Assembly (NCBI RefSeq): GCF_004217215.1
Contig: NZ_SHKP01000004.1
Span: 1 to 64,000, forward strand
Source: Rivibacter subsaxonicus
GTDB taxonomy: Bacteria > Pseudomonadota > Gammaproteobacteria > Burkholderiales > Burkholderiaceae_C
Direction of reading: 5' to 3'
DNA: 64,000 bases
The notes beneath the pieces are model-generated. The model had not been told where the DNA came from. It did not search any database and saw only the letters and a program-made list of their open reading frames with translations. A program made the position numbers and the translations under genes. Shown here piece by piece: positions 23,022 to 32,541 of the stretch (positions are counted from its first letter, which is position 1; each line of letters starts with the position of its first letter).

Positions 23022-23603
23022 TCACTTCTTGCGCTTGAGCGGCTGGATGCCGCGCTGGGCGCTGGTCCAGGCGCTCTGGTCGTCGACCGGCGCCTTGTCC
23101 TTGGCCGCTACCGGCGGTGCAGCAGGCATCGTGCTCAGCACCTCGCCGAGCAGGTCGAGCAGGCGCGTGCGGGCGCGCTGCGGGTGGCGCCGGTAGTAGC
23201 TCAGCACCAGGCCGACGATGAAGCGCTCATCGTCGTCGCGCGGCAGGTTCTCCGCATCGCTCGACACCGGCCCGGCGCTGGGCACGCCCGGGACGATGTG
23301 CGGACTCGGCGCCGCCGCGGCCGGTGCCCGGGCGGGCACTTCGGCCGCGCCATGCGGATGGTCCATCCAGCCCGGCGGCTTGTGGCAGGCCTGCTCGAAC
23401 TGGCGTGCCAGGCGCTCGCCGATCTGGCGTCCGCGCGCCTTGATCTGGCTCCAGTAGCTCGGCTGGATGCCCAGGCGCTCGGCGAAGCGACCCTCGAGTC
23501 CGCGCAGCGTGGCGGCGTCGGGATGCTTGATGGTGGCCTGCACGAACTCGTCGAACAGGCGCAGCGCGTTGGCGAGTCGGATCGAGGCGAGGTCTTGGGG
23601 CAT
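23022..23603 (-). CDS. Small HTH-type DNA-binding protein with Pro/Ala-rich middle
   Basis: The 193-residue protein has an N-terminal all-helical part (RFAERLGIQPSYWSQIKARGRQIGERLARQFE) that looks like a phage-repressor-type helix-turn-helix, then a low-complexity Pro/Ala linker (about 85-115) and a helical C-terminal part ending in basic residues (PLKRKK). The ATG at 23603 follows a TATCAT element by nine bases, so its mRNA may be nearly leaderless. Its targets are unknown; the small-gene promoter immediately downstream in the same orientation is an obvious candidate. Confidence 0.65.
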   Translation of the reverse strand: MPQDLASIRLANALRLFDEFVQATIKHPDAATLRGLEGRFAERLGIQPSYWSQIKARGRQIGERLARQFEQACHKPPGWMDHPHGAAEVPARAPAAAAPSPHIVPGVPSAGPVSSDAENLPRDDDERFIVGLVLSYYRRHPQRARTRLLDLLGEVLSTMPAAPPVAAKDKAPVDDQSAWTSAQRGIQPLKRKK

Positions 23604-23692
23604 GCAGGCGCGATGATAAAGGAGCCTTGCGCTGGCGCTGCGGCCGCGGCGGGCGCGCTACATTCAACGCGGCCCTTTGCTCGGAGTCGCCC

Positions 23693-24523
23693 ATGCCGCT
23701 TGCCTTGCCGCTTTCTGCGCGTCGACTGTTCGCCGGTGGCGCGGCCCTGGGCCTGTGCATGCTGGCGGCCGGAGCCGCCGCCGCCGAGACGCCGACCGTG
23801 CAGCAGCTCCAGTGCCGCGGCTTCGAACCCTTCTTCGCGATCACGGCCGGCCCGGACGCCGCCACCTGGTCGGAGCCCGGCAAGGAAATGACGCTGCGTG
23901 GTGGCTTCAAGCCGCTGGATTTCCTGCAGCCGCCGTGGCTGGTCTGGCGCGGCGTCGACGCCAAGGCGCGGCGCAGCGCGCCGGCGGTGGTGGTCACGGC
24001 GCGCCAGGAGGCCTGCGTGCCGTCGATGGGCGAGGGCGACAAGATCGCCGCGCTCGACTGGCGGGCGGTCGTCTCGCACCCCGACGGCCGTGTCATGACC
24101 GGCTGCTGCACGCTCAAGACCGGGATCGACCTGTCCCGTGCGCCGGTGGCCAGAGCCGCTGCCAAGCCGTCCGAGGACTGGTCGCGTCACCTGGGCGAGC
24201 TGCTGCCGGCGATCAACGTCTGTCTGGTCGATGGCGTGCCGAGCACCGAGCGCGTCAGCAAGGCCTGGCCGATGAACCACGGCAAGGCGGGCGTGCGGCT
24301 GGTCGATCGCGAGGGCGTGGCTTACGACTGCGTGGCCGATCTGGGCCTGCGCAAGGTCGAGACCGTCGAGCGGGTCGCGCTGGGCGACACGCTGCCCGGC
24401 GACGGCGACCCGGTCTTCTGGCCGGCACGCGAGCAGCCGCCCTCGATTCCCTGCGGTCGCGCCGAGCGGGTGCTCGACCGCCAGGGCCGCACGGTCGGCT
24501 ACCTGAACTACCAGGCCTGCTGA
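23693..24523 (+). CDS. Exported protein of unknown function
   Basis: The 276-residue product has a signal peptide ([21 protein letters not shown]) and a periplasmic domain with several cysteines ([35 protein letters not shown], a final Cys). The opening RGFEPFF pattern recalls COG3650-type exported proteins, but similarity is weak. The ATG at 23693 is favoured by the signal peptide; an upstream reading to 23627 lacks similarity. A TACATT -10-like element lies about 30 bases upstream. Confidence 0.65.
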   Translation: MPLALPLSARRLFAGGAALGLCMLAAGAAAAETPTVQQLQCRGFEPFFAITAGPDAATWSEPGKEMTLRGGFKPLDFLQPPWLVWRGVDAKARRSAPAVVVTARQEACVPSMGEGDKIAALDWRAVVSHPDGRVMTGCCTLKTGIDLSRAPVARAAAKPSEDWSRHLGELLPAINVCLVDGVPSTERVSKAWPMNHGKAGVRLVDREGVAYDCVADLGLRKVETVERVALGDTLPGDGDPVFWPAREQPPSIPCGRAERVLDRQGRTVGYLNYQAC

Positions 24524-24642
24524 CGCGGCGGCGCGCGGCGTCGACCGCCGGTAGCCGGGGCGGCGCCTCCGGTCGGCCGGTTGCTGCACCGGCGGCCGGC
24601 GGCAGGGACAATCAGACATCGACGACCAACAGCGATGCCGCG

Positions 24643-25899
24643 ATGAACGCCACCGACCCCGCCACCGCCCTGCCTCTGGGCACGCCACTGTCTGCCGCGG
24701 CCACGCGCGTGATGCTGCTTGGCAGCGGTGAACTCGGCAAGGAAGTGCTGATCGCGCTGCAGCGCCTCGGCGTCGAGACCATTGCCGTCGACCGCTACGA
24801 CAACGCACCCGGCCACCAGGTGGCGCACCACGCCCGCACGATCACGATGAGCGATCCGGAGCAGCTGCGGGCGCTGATCGAGGCCGAGCGCCCGCTGCTG
24901 GTGGTGCCAGAGATCGAGGCGATCGCCACCCCGGTGCTGCAGGACCTGGAGGAGCGCGGCGTGGTGCGCGTGATCCCGACCGCCCGCGCCGCGCGGCTGA
25001 CGATGGATCGCGAGGGCATCCGCCGCCTGGCCGCCGAGGCGCTCGGGCTGGCGACCAGTCCCTACCGCTTCTGCGACTCGCTGGCCGAGTTGCAGGCGGC
25101 GATCGATGGATCGACGGCGGAGGGCGGCGAGCGCCGTCCGGGCATCGGCTACCCCTGCGTCGTCAAGCCGGTGATGAGCAGTTCGGGCAAGGGCCAGAGC
25201 AAGATCGACGGCCCGGCCGACGTGCAGGCGGCCTGGGACTACGCGATGGCCGGCGGCCGGGTCGGCGCCGGGCGGGTGATCGTCGAGGGCTTCATCGACT
25301 TCGACTACGAGATCACGCTGCTGACCGTGCGCGCGATCGGCATGGACGGCCAGATCGAGACCCACTTCTGCGATCCGATCGGCCATGTGCAGGTGGCCGG
25401 CGACTATGTCGAGAGCTGGCAGCCGCATCCGATGTCGAGCTTCGCGCTCGGCCGCGCGCGCGAGATCGCCAAGGCGGTCACCGACGACCTCGGCGGCCAG
25501 GGCCTGTTCGGCGTCGAGCTCTTCGTCAAGGGCGACCAGGTCTGGTTCAGCGAGGTCAGCCCGCGTCCGCACGACACCGGCATGGTGACGATGATCACCC
25601 AGCGCCAGAACGAATTCGAGCTGCACGCGCGCGCAATCCTCGGCCTGCCGGTCGACACCCGGCTGGCCAGCCCCGGTGCGAGCGCCGTGATCTACGGTGG
25701 GGTCGACGCGCGCGCCATGGTCTTCGACGGCGTCGATGCCGCGCTGCGCGTGCCGCAGACCGAGCTGCGCCTGTTCGGCAAGCCCGAGAGCTTCGTCAAG
25801 CGTCGCATGGGCGTGGCGCTGGCCTTCGACGCCGATGTCGAGCGTGCCCGCGCCCGCGCCAAGCAGGCGGCCGCGCTGGTCAAGCCACGCGCAGTGTGA
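24643..25899 (+). CDS. purT: Formate-dependent phosphoribosylglycinamide formyltransferase
   Basis: PurT is an ATP-grasp enzyme that makes formyl-GAR from GAR, formate and ATP, an alternative to folate-dependent PurN in purine synthesis. The 418-residue protein has the N-terminal nucleotide-fold ([13 protein letters not shown]), the ATP-grasp region ([29 protein letters not shown]) and the C-terminal signature ([25 protein letters not shown]). Its length and motifs match the family closely. The ATG at 24643 follows a GACAAT -10-like element by about 30 bases. Its stop overlaps the start of the next gene. Confidence 0.96.
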   Translation: MNATDPATALPLGTPLSAAATRVMLLGSGELGKEVLIALQRLGVETIAVDRYDNAPGHQVAHHARTITMSDPEQLRALIEAERPLLVVPEIEAIATPVLQDLEERGVVRVIPTARAARLTMDREGIRRLAAEALGLATSPYRFCDSLAELQAAIDGSTAEGGERRPGIGYPCVVKPVMSSSGKGQSKIDGPADVQAAWDYAMAGGRVGAGRVIVEGFIDFDYEITLLTVRAIGMDGQIETHFCDPIGHVQVAGDYVESWQPHPMSSFALGRAREIAKAVTDDLGGQGLFGVELFVKGDQVWFSEVSPRPHDTGMVTMITQRQNEFELHARAILGLPVDTRLASPGASAVIYGGVDARAMVFDGVDAALRVPQTELRLFGKPESFVKRRMGVALAFDADVERARARAKQAAALVKPRAV

Positions 25900-26582
25900 G
25901 CGTGACGAGCGTGGGCCGCCGCCCGCGCCGGTGGCCGGTGCTGCTGCTGTGCCTGGCGGCGGCGATCGCGGTGCATCTGCTGTTGCTGGCGTGGCCACTG
26001 GCGCCACGCGATGTCGAGCAACCAGCGGTGCCGGCAAGGGCCGCCTCGCGCGTGCAGGTCTTGAAGCTGGGCCACGCTCTGGCAACCGACGCGCTGGTCG
26101 CGAGCGAGCCATCGACCCGCCAGCCTCGGGCCGTCGCCGCGCCCGTCGCATCCGAGCCGGCGGCGAGCGCGGCCGCGACTCGCTCGACGGCGCCCGCGTC
26201 GGGCCCGCAGTCGGCGTCGACCGAAGCGCTGGGCTCGGCCGTGGTGCCCGATGCCGAGCCCGACTGGTGGCCGCGCGAACGGCTCGACGGCGGCCCGCAA
26301 CCGTTGCAGCCGGTGTTGCTGGACAGCGCGCGCATGGGGATCGATCAGCTGCCGGCCGGCAGCAATGCGCTGCTCTTCATCGATGCCAGCGGTCGTGTCG
26401 AGCGCATGGAGTTTGGCGGTACGCCGCTGGCGGCGGCGGTCGAGGAGGCGCTGCGCGCCGCCTTTGCCGCCACTCCCTTCGCGCCCGGAACGCGCGACGG
26501 CCAGCCGGTACGCGCGCGGGTTCGCATCGCCCTCGATGCGGTGCTCGACGAGCCGCCGCCAGCGCAGCCGGTAGCGCGCTGA
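25896..26582 (+). CDS. TonB C-terminal-like single-pass membrane protein
   Basis: The 228-residue product has an N-terminal membrane anchor ([20 protein letters not shown]), a Pro/Ala/Ser-rich periplasmic stretch and a C-terminal fold like the TonB C-domain ([17 protein letters not shown], then [21 protein letters not shown]). It starts at GTG 25896, overlapping the purT stop, or at GTG 25902. Canonical TonB transfers energy to outer-membrane receptors with ExbB/ExbD, which are not nearby, and the membrane segment lacks the clear SHLS-like motif of true TonB. An accessory energy transducer or an unrelated envelope protein are both possible. Confidence 0.62.
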   Translation: MSVTSVGRRPRRWPVLLLCLAAAIAVHLLLLAWPLAPRDVEQPAVPARAASRVQVLKLGHALATDALVASEPSTRQPRAVAAPVASEPAASAAATRSTAPASGPQSASTEALGSAVVPDAEPDWWPRERLDGGPQPLQPVLLDSARMGIDQLPAGSNALLFIDASGRVERMEFGGTPLAAAVEEALRAAFAATPFAPGTRDGQPVRARVRIALDAVLDEPPPAQPVAR

Positions 26583-26589
26583 TGCGCTG

Positions 26590-28674
26590 CTACTCGTCGT
26601 CGTGCACCTTGAACTGCGTCACCAGTTGCTGCTGGACCGAGGGCGGCGCCTGCTCGTAGTGGCTGAAGGCGAGCGTGTAGCGACCCTGGCCGCCGGTCAT
26701 TGCGTTCAGGCGTGACTGGTAGCTCGACAGCTCGGCCAGCGGCGCCTGTGCGCGCACCGTGAGCCAGCCCGGCTGCAACGCGTCGGTGCCGGCGACCTGG
26801 GCCCGGCGCGATGCGAGGTCGCCGGTGATGTCGCCCATGTGCGCCTCGGGCGTGGCGATCTCGACCTCGACGATCGGCTCCAGAACGATCGGCCGCGCCT
26901 CCTGGACGGCGGCGACGAAGGCCTTGCGGCCCGCGGTGACGAAGGCGATCTCCTTGCTGTCGACGCTGTGGTGCTTGCCGTCGTAGACGATGACCTTGAC
27001 GTCGACCACCGGCTGGCCGGCAAAGGCGCCCTGCGCCAGCGCCAGGCGCACGCCCTTCTCGACCGCCGGCATGAAGGCGCCGGGGATCACGCCGCCCTTG
27101 ACCGCGTCGACGAACTCGAAGCCGGCGCCGCGCGCCAACGGCTCGATGCGCAGGAAGACCTCGCCGAACTGGCCGGCGCCGCCGGTCTGCTTCTTGTGGC
27201 GATGGTGGCCTTCGGCATTGGCGGTCACCGTCTCGCGGTAGGCGATGCGCGGCGGCTTGGTATCGACCTCGAAGCGATGCAGCTCGGTCAGGCGCTCCAT
27301 CAGCAGGCGCAGGTGCAGGTCGCCGAGGCCGCGCACGATGGTCTCGTGGGTCGCGGCCGATTGCTCGATCGCCAGGCAGGGGTCTTCGGCCGTGAGCTTG
27401 GACAGTACCTCCCACAGACGCTGCTCGTCGCCGGGCCGCTTGGGCAGCAGCGCCAGGCCGTGCACCGGCACCGGCAGCTCGATCGGCTTGAGGTGGATGT
27501 GATCGTCCTCGGCCGCGTCGTGCAGCACCGCGTCGAGGTGGATCTCGTCGACCTTGGCGACCGCGCACAGCTCCCCCGGGCCGGCGCTCGGCACCTCGAC
27601 CAGGCTCTTGCCCTGCAGCATGAACAGGTGGCCGACCTTGAAGGGTTTGCGGCCGTCGCCGATGTAGAGCTGGCTGTCGCGCGTGACCGTGCCCTGGTGG
27701 ATGCGGAAGATGCCGAGCTTGCCGACGTAGGTGTCGACGGTGAGCTTGAACACATGGGCCAGCACATGCGCCTTGGGATCGGGTCCCACCTCGATCGGCT
27801 TGGCGGCGGCCCCCTCGCCGAGCAGGAAGGCCGGCGGGTTGCCCTCGGTCGGGTTCGGCATCAGCCGCGCGAAGACCTCGAGCAGTTCGGTCAGCCCGGC
27901 GCCGTTGCGCGCCGAGACGAAGCAGACCGGGATCAGGTGACCCTCGCGCAGCGCCTGCTCGAGCGGCGCGTGCAGCTCGCCGGCATCGACGTCGCCCTCC
28001 TCGAGGTAGCGCTCGACGAAGGCCGCATCGACCTCGACCACCTGCTCGACCAGCGCGCGATGCGCCTCTTCCACCGAGGAGAAGTCGGCCTCGTGGCCCG
28101 GCCGGGCGGCCGGCGCGAAGAAGCAGTCGACCACCTCCTTGCCGCCGTTGGCGGGCAGGTTCAGCGGCAGGCATTCCTTGCCGAAGGCGGCGCGCAACTG
28201 CTCCATCAGCAGCGGCAGGTCCAGGCCCTGGGCGTCGATCCGGTTGACGACGATCATGCGGCACAGCCCGCGCGTCGCGGCGGCCTGCATCAGGCGGCGT
28301 GCGGCCGGTTCGATGCCGTTGCCGGCGTTGACGACGACCACCGCGGTCTCGACCGCCTCGAGCGCGGTCAGCGCCGGCCCGATGAAGTCGGGGTGCCCGG
28401 GGGTGTCGATCAGATGGATGCGCACCTCGCCGCCATCGGGCAGCGGGTGGTGCAGGTGCACCAAGGCGCTGTTCAGCGAGTGCTCGTGTTTCTTCTCGAG
28501 CGGGTCGAAGTCACTGACGGTGCTGCCGCGCTCGACGCTGCCGGGGGCGCCGAGTGCCCCGCTGCGATGCAGCAGCGCCTCGACCAGGGTGGTCTTGCCG
28601 GCCGCGGCCGGCCCGATGAAAGCCAGCGTGCGCAGCGCCTCGGGCGGCAGCGCACGCAATGGGGTGGATGGCAT
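26590..28674 (-). CDS. Elongation factor G-like translational GTPase (EF-G paralogue)
   Basis: The 694-residue protein has the EF-G domain order. The GTPase domain shows GPAAAGKTT (P-loop, residues 21-29), DTPGHPDF (G3) and NRID in place of NKxD (G4). Domain II, a domain IV with HHRHKKQTGGAGQFGEV, and a C-terminal domain V follow. It belongs to the divergent EF-G-like group found beside the canonical FusA in many proteobacteria. Whether it acts in translocation, recycling or stress is unknown. ATG 28674 is chosen because AAGGAG lies nine bases upstream; ATG 28698 would place that site inside the gene. Confidence 0.88.
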   Translation of the reverse strand: MPSTPLRALPPEALRTLAFIGPAAAGKTTLVEALLHRSGALGAPGSVERGSTVSDFDPLEKKHEHSLNSALVHLHHPLPDGGEVRIHLIDTPGHPDFIGPALTALEAVETAVVVVNAGNGIEPAARRLMQAAATRGLCRMIVVNRIDAQGLDLPLLMEQLRAAFGKECLPLNLPANGGKEVVDCFFAPAARPGHEADFSSVEEAHRALVEQVVEVDAAFVERYLEEGDVDAGELHAPLEQALREGHLIPVCFVSARNGAGLTELLEVFARLMPNPTEGNPPAFLLGEGAAAKPIEVGPDPKAHVLAHVFKLTVDTYVGKLGIFRIHQGTVTRDSQLYIGDGRKPFKVGHLFMLQGKSLVEVPSAGPGELCAVAKVDEIHLDAVLHDAAEDDHIHLKPIELPVPVHGLALLPKRPGDEQRLWEVLSKLTAEDPCLAIEQSAATHETIVRGLGDLHLRLLMERLTELHRFEVDTKPPRIAYRETVTANAEGHHRHKKQTGGAGQFGEVFLRIEPLARGAGFEFVDAVKGGVIPGAFMPAVEKGVRLALAQGAFAGQPVVDVKVIVYDGKHHSVDSKEIAFVTAGRKAFVAAVQEARPIVLEPIVEVEIATPEAHMGDITGDLASRRAQVAGTDALQPGWLTVRAQAPLAELSSYQSRLNAMTGGQGRYTLAFSHYEQAPPSVQQQLVTQFKVHDDE

Positions 28675-28849
28675 GGCACGCGTCTCCTTGCGCGCCATTT
28701 GCAGGCACGCCGTGGTGCGGCGTCGCCATCAAGATTTCCTGAGCAGCACCGCGGGGCTTGGGCCGGGGAACGGGAGCGTAGGCTTTTGGCCGGTGCGGCA
28801 CAAGCGGGGCGCTGCGGGTGGCACGCCCGGCTTGGTGGCCACGGACAGC

Positions 28850-29863
28850 TCAGGCGTGGCCGAGCACCGGATGCGGCTCGTAGCCGGTGCCGAGTGCGGC
28901 GAGCTCTTCGGCGGACAGCGCCAGCTCGACGGCGGCGGCCGCCTCGTCGAGCTGCGGCAGCTTGGTGGTGCCGATGATCGGCGCGGTCACGCCGGGCTGG
29001 TTCAGCAGCCAGGCGTAGGCCAGGGTGGCCGCGCTGATGCCGCGCTGCGCGGCCATCGCCTTGAGCCGCTCGACGGTGGCGAAGTCGCTGGCGCGGTAGT
29101 AGTAGCCGAGCGCGATGTCGTCGCTCTGGGCGCGGGTGGTGGCGCCGGCCTCGCGGTCCCCGGCGGCGCGGTTGCCGGCCAGGAAACCGCGTGCCAGCGG
29201 GCTCCAGGGCAGAACTGCCACGCCCTGGCTGCGGCACAGGGGCAGCATCTCGCGCTCCTCCTCGCGGTAGGCGAGGTTGTAGTGGTTCTGCATGCTGACG
29301 AAGGGCGTCCAGCCATGGCGGGCTGCTGCCTCCTGCATCCGGGCGAACTGCCAAGCCCACATCGAACTCGCGCCGAGGTAGCGCACCTTGCCGGCCTTGA
29401 CCACCTCGTGCAGCGCTTCCATCGTCTCCTCGACCGGCGTGTGCGGGTCGAAGCGATGGATCTGCCAGAGGTCGATGTAGTCGGTATCCAGCCGCTGCAG
29501 CGAGGCATCGATCGCGTGGAAGATGCGCTTGCGACCGAGGCCGTGGCTGTTGGGCGGGAAGCCGCGGCTGTCGCCCTTGTAGTCGAGGCTGACCGGGAAG
29601 AAGAGCTTGGTCGCGATGACGACCTCCTCGCGCCGGCAGAACTCGCGCACGAAGCGGCCGGTCAGGATCTCGCTCTCGCCGGCCGAGTACATGTCGGCGC
29701 TGTCGAAGAAGTTGATGCCAAGCTCGACCGCGCGTTGCACCACCGGGCGGCTCGCCGCCTCGTCGAGCACCCACGGCCGCCAGCGCGGCGTGCCGTAGCT
29801 CATCATGCCCAGGGCCAGGCGCGAAACGACGAGGCCGCTGCGGCCGAGGCGGGTGGTCTTCAT
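28850..29863 (-). CDS. Aldo/keto reductase
   Basis: The 337-residue cytoplasmic enzyme is an NADPH-dependent oxidoreductase of the aldo/keto reductase fold. Visible features are LGRSGLVVSRLALGMMSYG, the catalytic Asp/Tyr region NFFDSADMYSAGESE, the catalytic Lys in IATKLFF, the His in WQIHRFD and the cofactor-binding IIGTTKL near the C-terminus. The start at 29863 is preceded by GGAGA; a longer reading to 29893 is not needed. It resembles the broad YajO/YhdN-like group; the substrate is unknown. It stands alone. Confidence 0.9.
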   Translation of the reverse strand: MKTTRLGRSGLVVSRLALGMMSYGTPRWRPWVLDEAASRPVVQRAVELGINFFDSADMYSAGESEILTGRFVREFCRREEVVIATKLFFPVSLDYKGDSRGFPPNSHGLGRKRIFHAIDASLQRLDTDYIDLWQIHRFDPHTPVEETMEALHEVVKAGKVRYLGASSMWAWQFARMQEAAARHGWTPFVSMQNHYNLAYREEEREMLPLCRSQGVAVLPWSPLARGFLAGNRAAGDREAGATTRAQSDDIALGYYYRASDFATVERLKAMAAQRGISAATLAYAWLLNQPGVTAPIIGTTKLPQLDEAAAAVELALSAEELAALGTGYEPHPVLGHA

Positions 29864-29927
29864 CGAGCGTTCTCCGTTGGGCCGCTGCAGCATAGGCGGC
29901 CCGGGCGCGCCTGTCCGGCCTGGGGCT

Positions 29928-31043
29928 TCAGGCGCTCATCCAGCGCTGCGCCGACTGCTCCATCACCGCGCGCAACGGCTCGCCGCCGGCGCGGCACTGG
30001 CGCAACCAGCGCGCGTCGTTGCCGTCGAACAGCGTGTCGCGCAGGCCCTGCAGCGCGTCGACCGCGCCGAGGTCGAGCGCATGTTCGTCGAGCCGCGAGA
30101 GGGTGCGCAGGATGTCGTCGCGCAGCCGCTGGCGCTGCTTGGTCTTGGGGTCGACGACCTCGCCCTCGAGGCCGAAGCGGCAGGCCTGGAAGCGGTTGAA
30201 GGTGTAGACGAGGTAGTCGTCCTCGGCCGGCTCGAAGGGCCGCTCCAGGCTGAGCTGCCGGCACAGGCACTGGAGGTAGGCGGCGAGCGCTGCCGCCTTG
30301 TGCACCGACAGCGGCGTGTCGCAGACGCGCAGTTCGATGGTGCCGTACTCGGGCTTGGGCCGGATGTCCCAGTAGAAGTCCTTCATCGACTGCACCACGC
30401 CGGTGGCGCTCATCTTGTCGAAGTAGACGCCGAACTCGGCCCAGCTGGTGGTGAACGGCGCCCGGCCCGAGAGCGGGAACGCGAACACCGAGTTCAGCCG
30501 CGCCGAGTCGAAGCCGGTGTCCTGGCCCTGCACGAAGGGCGAGGAGGCCGACAGCGCGATGAAGTGCGGCACGTAGCGGCTCAGCGCGTGCAGCAGCCAC
30601 AGCGCCCGGTCGCCATCGGCGCAGCCGATGTGCACATGCTGGCCGAACACGGTGAACTGCTTGGCGAGGTAGCCGTAGAGCTCGCTGATGTACTGGAAGC
30701 GCTCGCCGGGATAGATCTGCTGCTGGCTCCAGTGCTGGAAGGCATGGGTGCCGCCGCCGGCGATGGCGACGTTGAGCCGGCGCGCGGCGTGGGCGAGCTG
30801 GCCGCGCATGTCGAGCAGCTCGGCCAGCAGCGGGCCGTGCTGGTGCTGGATCGAGCTGCCGATCTCGATCATGCTGCGCGTGATCTCGGGCTTGATGTCC
30901 CAGGCGCCACTGTGGCGTGCCGTCTCGCGCAAAAGGTCGACCGCCTGGGGCGCTAGGTCGAAGTCGTGGGTCGAGAGGATCTGCAGTTCGAGCTCGACCC
31001 CCATCGTCAGCGGCTCGGAGTGGCTGAAGTCCTGCAGCGGCAT
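29928..31043 (-). CDS. ybdK: YbdK-type carboxylate-amine ligase (glutamate-cysteine ligase family 2)
   Basis: The 371-residue protein belongs to the GCS2 family, ATP-dependent ligases forming a gamma-glutamyl-like amide. Family features include [12 protein letters not shown] at the N-terminus, [19 protein letters not shown] and [12 protein letters not shown]. coli YbdK has only weak glutamate-cysteine ligase activity, so the natural reaction is uncertain. It starts four bases after the antiporter stop and is probably co-transcribed with it. Confidence 0.9.
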   Translation of the reverse strand: MPLQDFSHSEPLTMGVELELQILSTHDFDLAPQAVDLLRETARHSGAWDIKPEITRSMIEIGSSIQHQHGPLLAELLDMRGQLAHAARRLNVAIAGGGTHAFQHWSQQQIYPGERFQYISELYGYLAKQFTVFGQHVHIGCADGDRALWLLHALSRYVPHFIALSASSPFVQGQDTGFDSARLNSVFAFPLSGRAPFTTSWAEFGVYFDKMSATGVVQSMKDFYWDIRPKPEYGTIELRVCDTPLSVHKAAALAAYLQCLCRQLSLERPFEPAEDDYLVYTFNRFQACRFGLEGEVVDPKTKQRQRLRDDILRTLSRLDEHALDLGAVDALQGLRDTLFDGNDARWLRQCRAGGEPLRAVMEQSAQRWMSA

Positions 31044-31047
31044 GGCC

Positions 31048-32292
31048 TCAGCTCCTTGGCTGTTGAGTTGCCTCGCCCGCCACGCGGTGCAGGGCGAACT
31101 GGGTGATGACCGGGCCGGCGAGCTGCAGCAGGGTCGAGGCGATCAGCAGCGCCTGCCAGACGCCGGCGTCGATCGCCGGCGCGCCGGCCGGCCAGCCGTA
31201 GGTGCTCGAGCTCAGCAGCAGTGCGGTCTGCGCCATCGGCTGCAGCGCCAGCGTCAGCGCCAGCGCCTGGCGCCAGCCCAGGCCGCTGACGCGCGAGAAG
31301 GCGAACACCGCGGCCCCCTTGCCGAGCAGCCGCGCACCGATCATCGCCAGCACCAGCGGCCAGACCTGCGCCAGGCCGTCGAGCGTGGCGAGCAGGCCGA
31401 TGCTGACGAACAGCAGCACGGCCAGTGCGGCGCCGGCGCTGCCGAGCTGGGGCAACACGCTGAGCCGGTGGCCCATGCGCGCGCGCGCCACCGTGCCCGC
31501 CACCAGCAAGGTCAGCAGCGGCGACAGCGTCCACTGCACAGCCAGCAGCGCGGCGATGACGATCAGCGCCAGCTGCAGCACCACGCCGGAGGCAGCGTCG
31601 CGCGTCGGGCGGGTCAGCCAGGCCAGGGCAAAACCGGCGCCCGCGCCGAGCAGGAAGGAGCCGGCGAGCACGACGACCATGTTGACGAGTGCGGCCAGTG
31701 CCTCGCTGCCGACGCCGGCGCTGCCGGTCGCGCTGGCCAGCAGCTGCCACAGCTTGACCGCCAGCACCGCCAGCACGCTGTTCAGTGCGGTCAGCATCAG
31801 CAAGCGCTCGGTGACCTGGCCGCGCGGCTGCGCCTCGTGCAGCACCGCCATCGTGATCACCGGCGAAGTGGCCATCGCGACCGCACCGGCGAGCGCGGCC
31901 GCCGTGTGGCCGACGCCGAGCCAGGCCAGCACGGCCCACACCGCGACGGCCGCGAACAGCGCCTCGGCCAGCGACTGCAGTGCCAGGCCCGGGTTGTCGA
32001 CCAGCCAGCGCGGGCGCACCCGGCTGCCGAGCTCGAACACCAGTACCCCGACCGCGAGGTCGAGCAGTGGCTTCCAGGGATCGAGGTCGCTGCGCTCGAG
32101 CAGGCGCAAGGCCAGCGGGCTGGCCAGGGCGCCGACCAGCATCTGCCCGCAGACGCGCGGCAGGCGCGTCGATCGGTGCAGCACCTCGCCGGCAACGACC
32201 GCGACGATGACCAGCAGCGCCAGGCCGAGCACCGGGTCGGCGCCGCGCAGCAGTTCGAGCAGCCACGGCAGGGTTGGGGTCGGATCTGGCAT
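31048..32292 (-). CDS. CPA2-type cation/proton antiporter
   Basis: The 414-residue membrane protein has about a dozen hydrophobic segments and the Na+/H+ exchanger fold of the KefB/CPA2 family ([45 protein letters not shown]). It has no C-terminal nucleotide-binding TrkA-N domain, so it is a membrane-only member. It would exchange K+ or Na+ for protons across the inner membrane. It is the promoter-proximal gene of a two-gene unit with ybdK. Some KefB-like systems are glutathione-gated, which makes the pairing with a glutamate-cysteine-ligase-family protein interesting but does not prove a link. Confidence 0.85.
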   Translation of the reverse strand: MPDPTPTLPWLLELLRGADPVLGLALLVIVAVVAGEVLHRSTRLPRVCGQMLVGALASPLALRLLERSDLDPWKPLLDLAVGVLVFELGSRVRPRWLVDNPGLALQSLAEALFAAVAVWAVLAWLGVGHTAAALAGAVAMATSPVITMAVLHEAQPRGQVTERLLMLTALNSVLAVLAVKLWQLLASATGSAGVGSEALAALVNMVVVLAGSFLLGAGAGFALAWLTRPTRDAASGVVLQLALIVIAALLAVQWTLSPLLTLLVAGTVARARMGHRLSVLPQLGSAGAALAVLLFVSIGLLATLDGLAQVWPLVLAMIGARLLGKGAAVFAFSRVSGLGWRQALALTLALQPMAQTALLLSSSTYGWPAGAPAIDAGVWQALLIASTLLQLAGPVITQFALHRVAGEATQQPRS

Positions 32293-32436
32293 GGGTTGGC
32301 GGTTCGGATGGTGGCGGGCGCAGTGTGAACCCTGAGGATTGCAGATTGAGCCCCTCGTTTATCGCAGGCGCGCGTCCTTACCGATGGATGCCGAACATGG
32401 GCTTCGGTCGCAGTTGCCGACACGTCGATCCTGGGG

Positions 32437-32464
32437 CTTGAAAGCGGCGCCACGCGCCCCAAGT
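32437..32464 (+). promoter_or_regulatory. Sigma-32 heat-shock promoter of htpG
   Basis: CTTGAAA (32437-32443), 13 bases, then CCCCAAGT (32457-32464) matches the sigma-32 consensus CTTGAAA-N(11-16)-CCCCATNT almost exactly. It lies about 80 bases before the htpG start, in the right orientation. Confidence 0.88.
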
Positions 32465-32541
32465 CCCCGGCCGGCGGTGCCACGCCACAATCGCTGCCCG
32501 GCGGCGCCGGCCACCGGCCAGACTTTAGCGATCCGAGCATC

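Noticed and set aside
22839-23891. Plus-strand open frame of 350 codons over the small HTH gene
   Set aside because: Low-complexity antisense translation. The minus-strand HTH gene has a coherent helical protein and a plausible promoter.
26839-28977. Very long open frame on the plus strand opposite the EF-G-like gene
   Set aside because: It is the antisense shadow of a high-GC gene. Its translation is Arg/Asp/His/Gln-rich and similar to nothing, while the minus strand encodes clear EF-G motifs.
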